Assembly: GCA_945906105.1 (NCBI GenBank)
Contig: CAMDQO010000024.1
Span: 1-42,674 of the forward strand
Length of the DNA: 42,674 bases
Direction of reading: 5' to 3'
Source: Novosphingobium sp. Chol11
GTDB lineage: Bacteria; Pseudomonadota; Alphaproteobacteria; Sphingomonadales; Sphingomonadaceae
A program made the position numbers and the translations under genes. Below the pieces are notes generated by a model. The model searched no databases and was not told the DNA's origin. It saw nothing but the letters and a program-made list of their open reading frames with translations. Of the stretch, positions 42,582 to 42,674 are shown one piece after another. The first letter of the stretch is position 1. Every line of letters starts with the position of its first letter.

Positions 42582-42674
42582 CTACCCAACACGAACGGTA
42601 TTGGGTGTGCCTATTTGCGAGAAGCGATTGAGGATTGCAGCACGGACTTTGAGCTCGGTTATCTGACGATCGAA
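42582..42674 (-). CDS. Transposase, C-terminal 30 residues (runs off the right edge)
   Basis: The reverse strand is open from the window edge to TAG at 42582-42584 and reads FDRQITELKVRAAILNRFSQ and on to the stop. This looks like the C-terminus of a DDE transposase, probably of the IS5 group, from memory of such endings (ITEL...RAAILNRF...GTP). The short length makes family assignment unsure. The nearby terminal-repeat-like sequence supports an IS element. Confidence 0.55.
   Translation of the reverse strand, partial: FDRQITELKVRAAILNRFSQIGTPNTVRVG

Noticed and set aside
1..42674. CRISPR arrays, rRNA genes, restriction or toxin-antitoxin systems
   Set aside because: No regularly spaced repeats, rRNA signatures or relevant protein families were seen anywhere in the window.

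Overview
The window looks like a piece of a high-GC alphaproteobacterial chromosome, most likely a sphingomonad (order Sphingomonadales). The evidence is the protein types (a single RelA/SpoT protein, hemF beside a PdeM-type phosphoesterase, hyuB-hyuA, short-chain dehydrogenase clusters with TetR regulators), the codon use, and the palindromic intergenic repeats. This assignment is inference from content; there is no rRNA or complete tRNA gene to confirm it.

Layout. The left edge (1-320) is the end of an integrated element: the N-terminus of a tyrosine integrase running off the window, next to what looks like the 3' end of a tRNA-Ser gene used as an attachment site. Next come a stand-alone lipoyl-domain protein and a fused E1 alpha-beta 2-oxo-acid dehydrogenase (460-2737), with a TetR regulator transcribed divergently and an NTF2-like gene.

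The most coherent system lies at 4456-18076. It is a carbohydrate regulon with two operons. Operon one (4508-12518, forward) encodes a Gfo/Idh/MocA oxidoreductase, a TIM-barrel isomerase, an MFS transporter, a D-psicose/tagatose-3-epimerase-like protein, a Tat-exported small subunit, a GMC flavoprotein with a C-x5-C-x3-C iron-sulfur motif, and an exported ThuA-domain protein. Operon two (13706-18076) encodes xylulokinase, xylose isomerase and an exported GH79-like hydrolase. A LacI-family repressor sits between them (12521-13597, reverse). Nearly identical LacI-type 14-mers precede both operons (4456-4469 and 13661-13674), which suggests one regulon. My reading is that glycosides are oxidised in the periplasm, probably at C3 as in the Lac-type/glucoside 3-dehydrogenase systems. 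The keto-sugars would then be imported and processed by the epimerase/oxidoreductase enzymes, while released xylose-type pentose enters through XylA and XylB.

The remainder is mostly housekeeping or general accessory genes: rsh, a TVP38-type membrane protein with a GT2 glycosyltransferase, two tandem GT87-like membrane glycosyltransferases, hemF/pdeM, a cupin, a MobA-like nucleotidyltransferase, a sulfotransferase, an LpxH-like phosphoesterase coupled to a GT4 glycosyltransferase, hyuB-hyuA, a three-gene SDR operon with a TetR regulator, an aldo/keto reductase, an alpha/beta hydrolase, a fourth SDR and several unknown small proteins. Two large palindromic intergenic elements (34564-34767 and 42389-42498) occur. 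The right edge ends in the C-terminus of an IS transposase with its terminal repeat.
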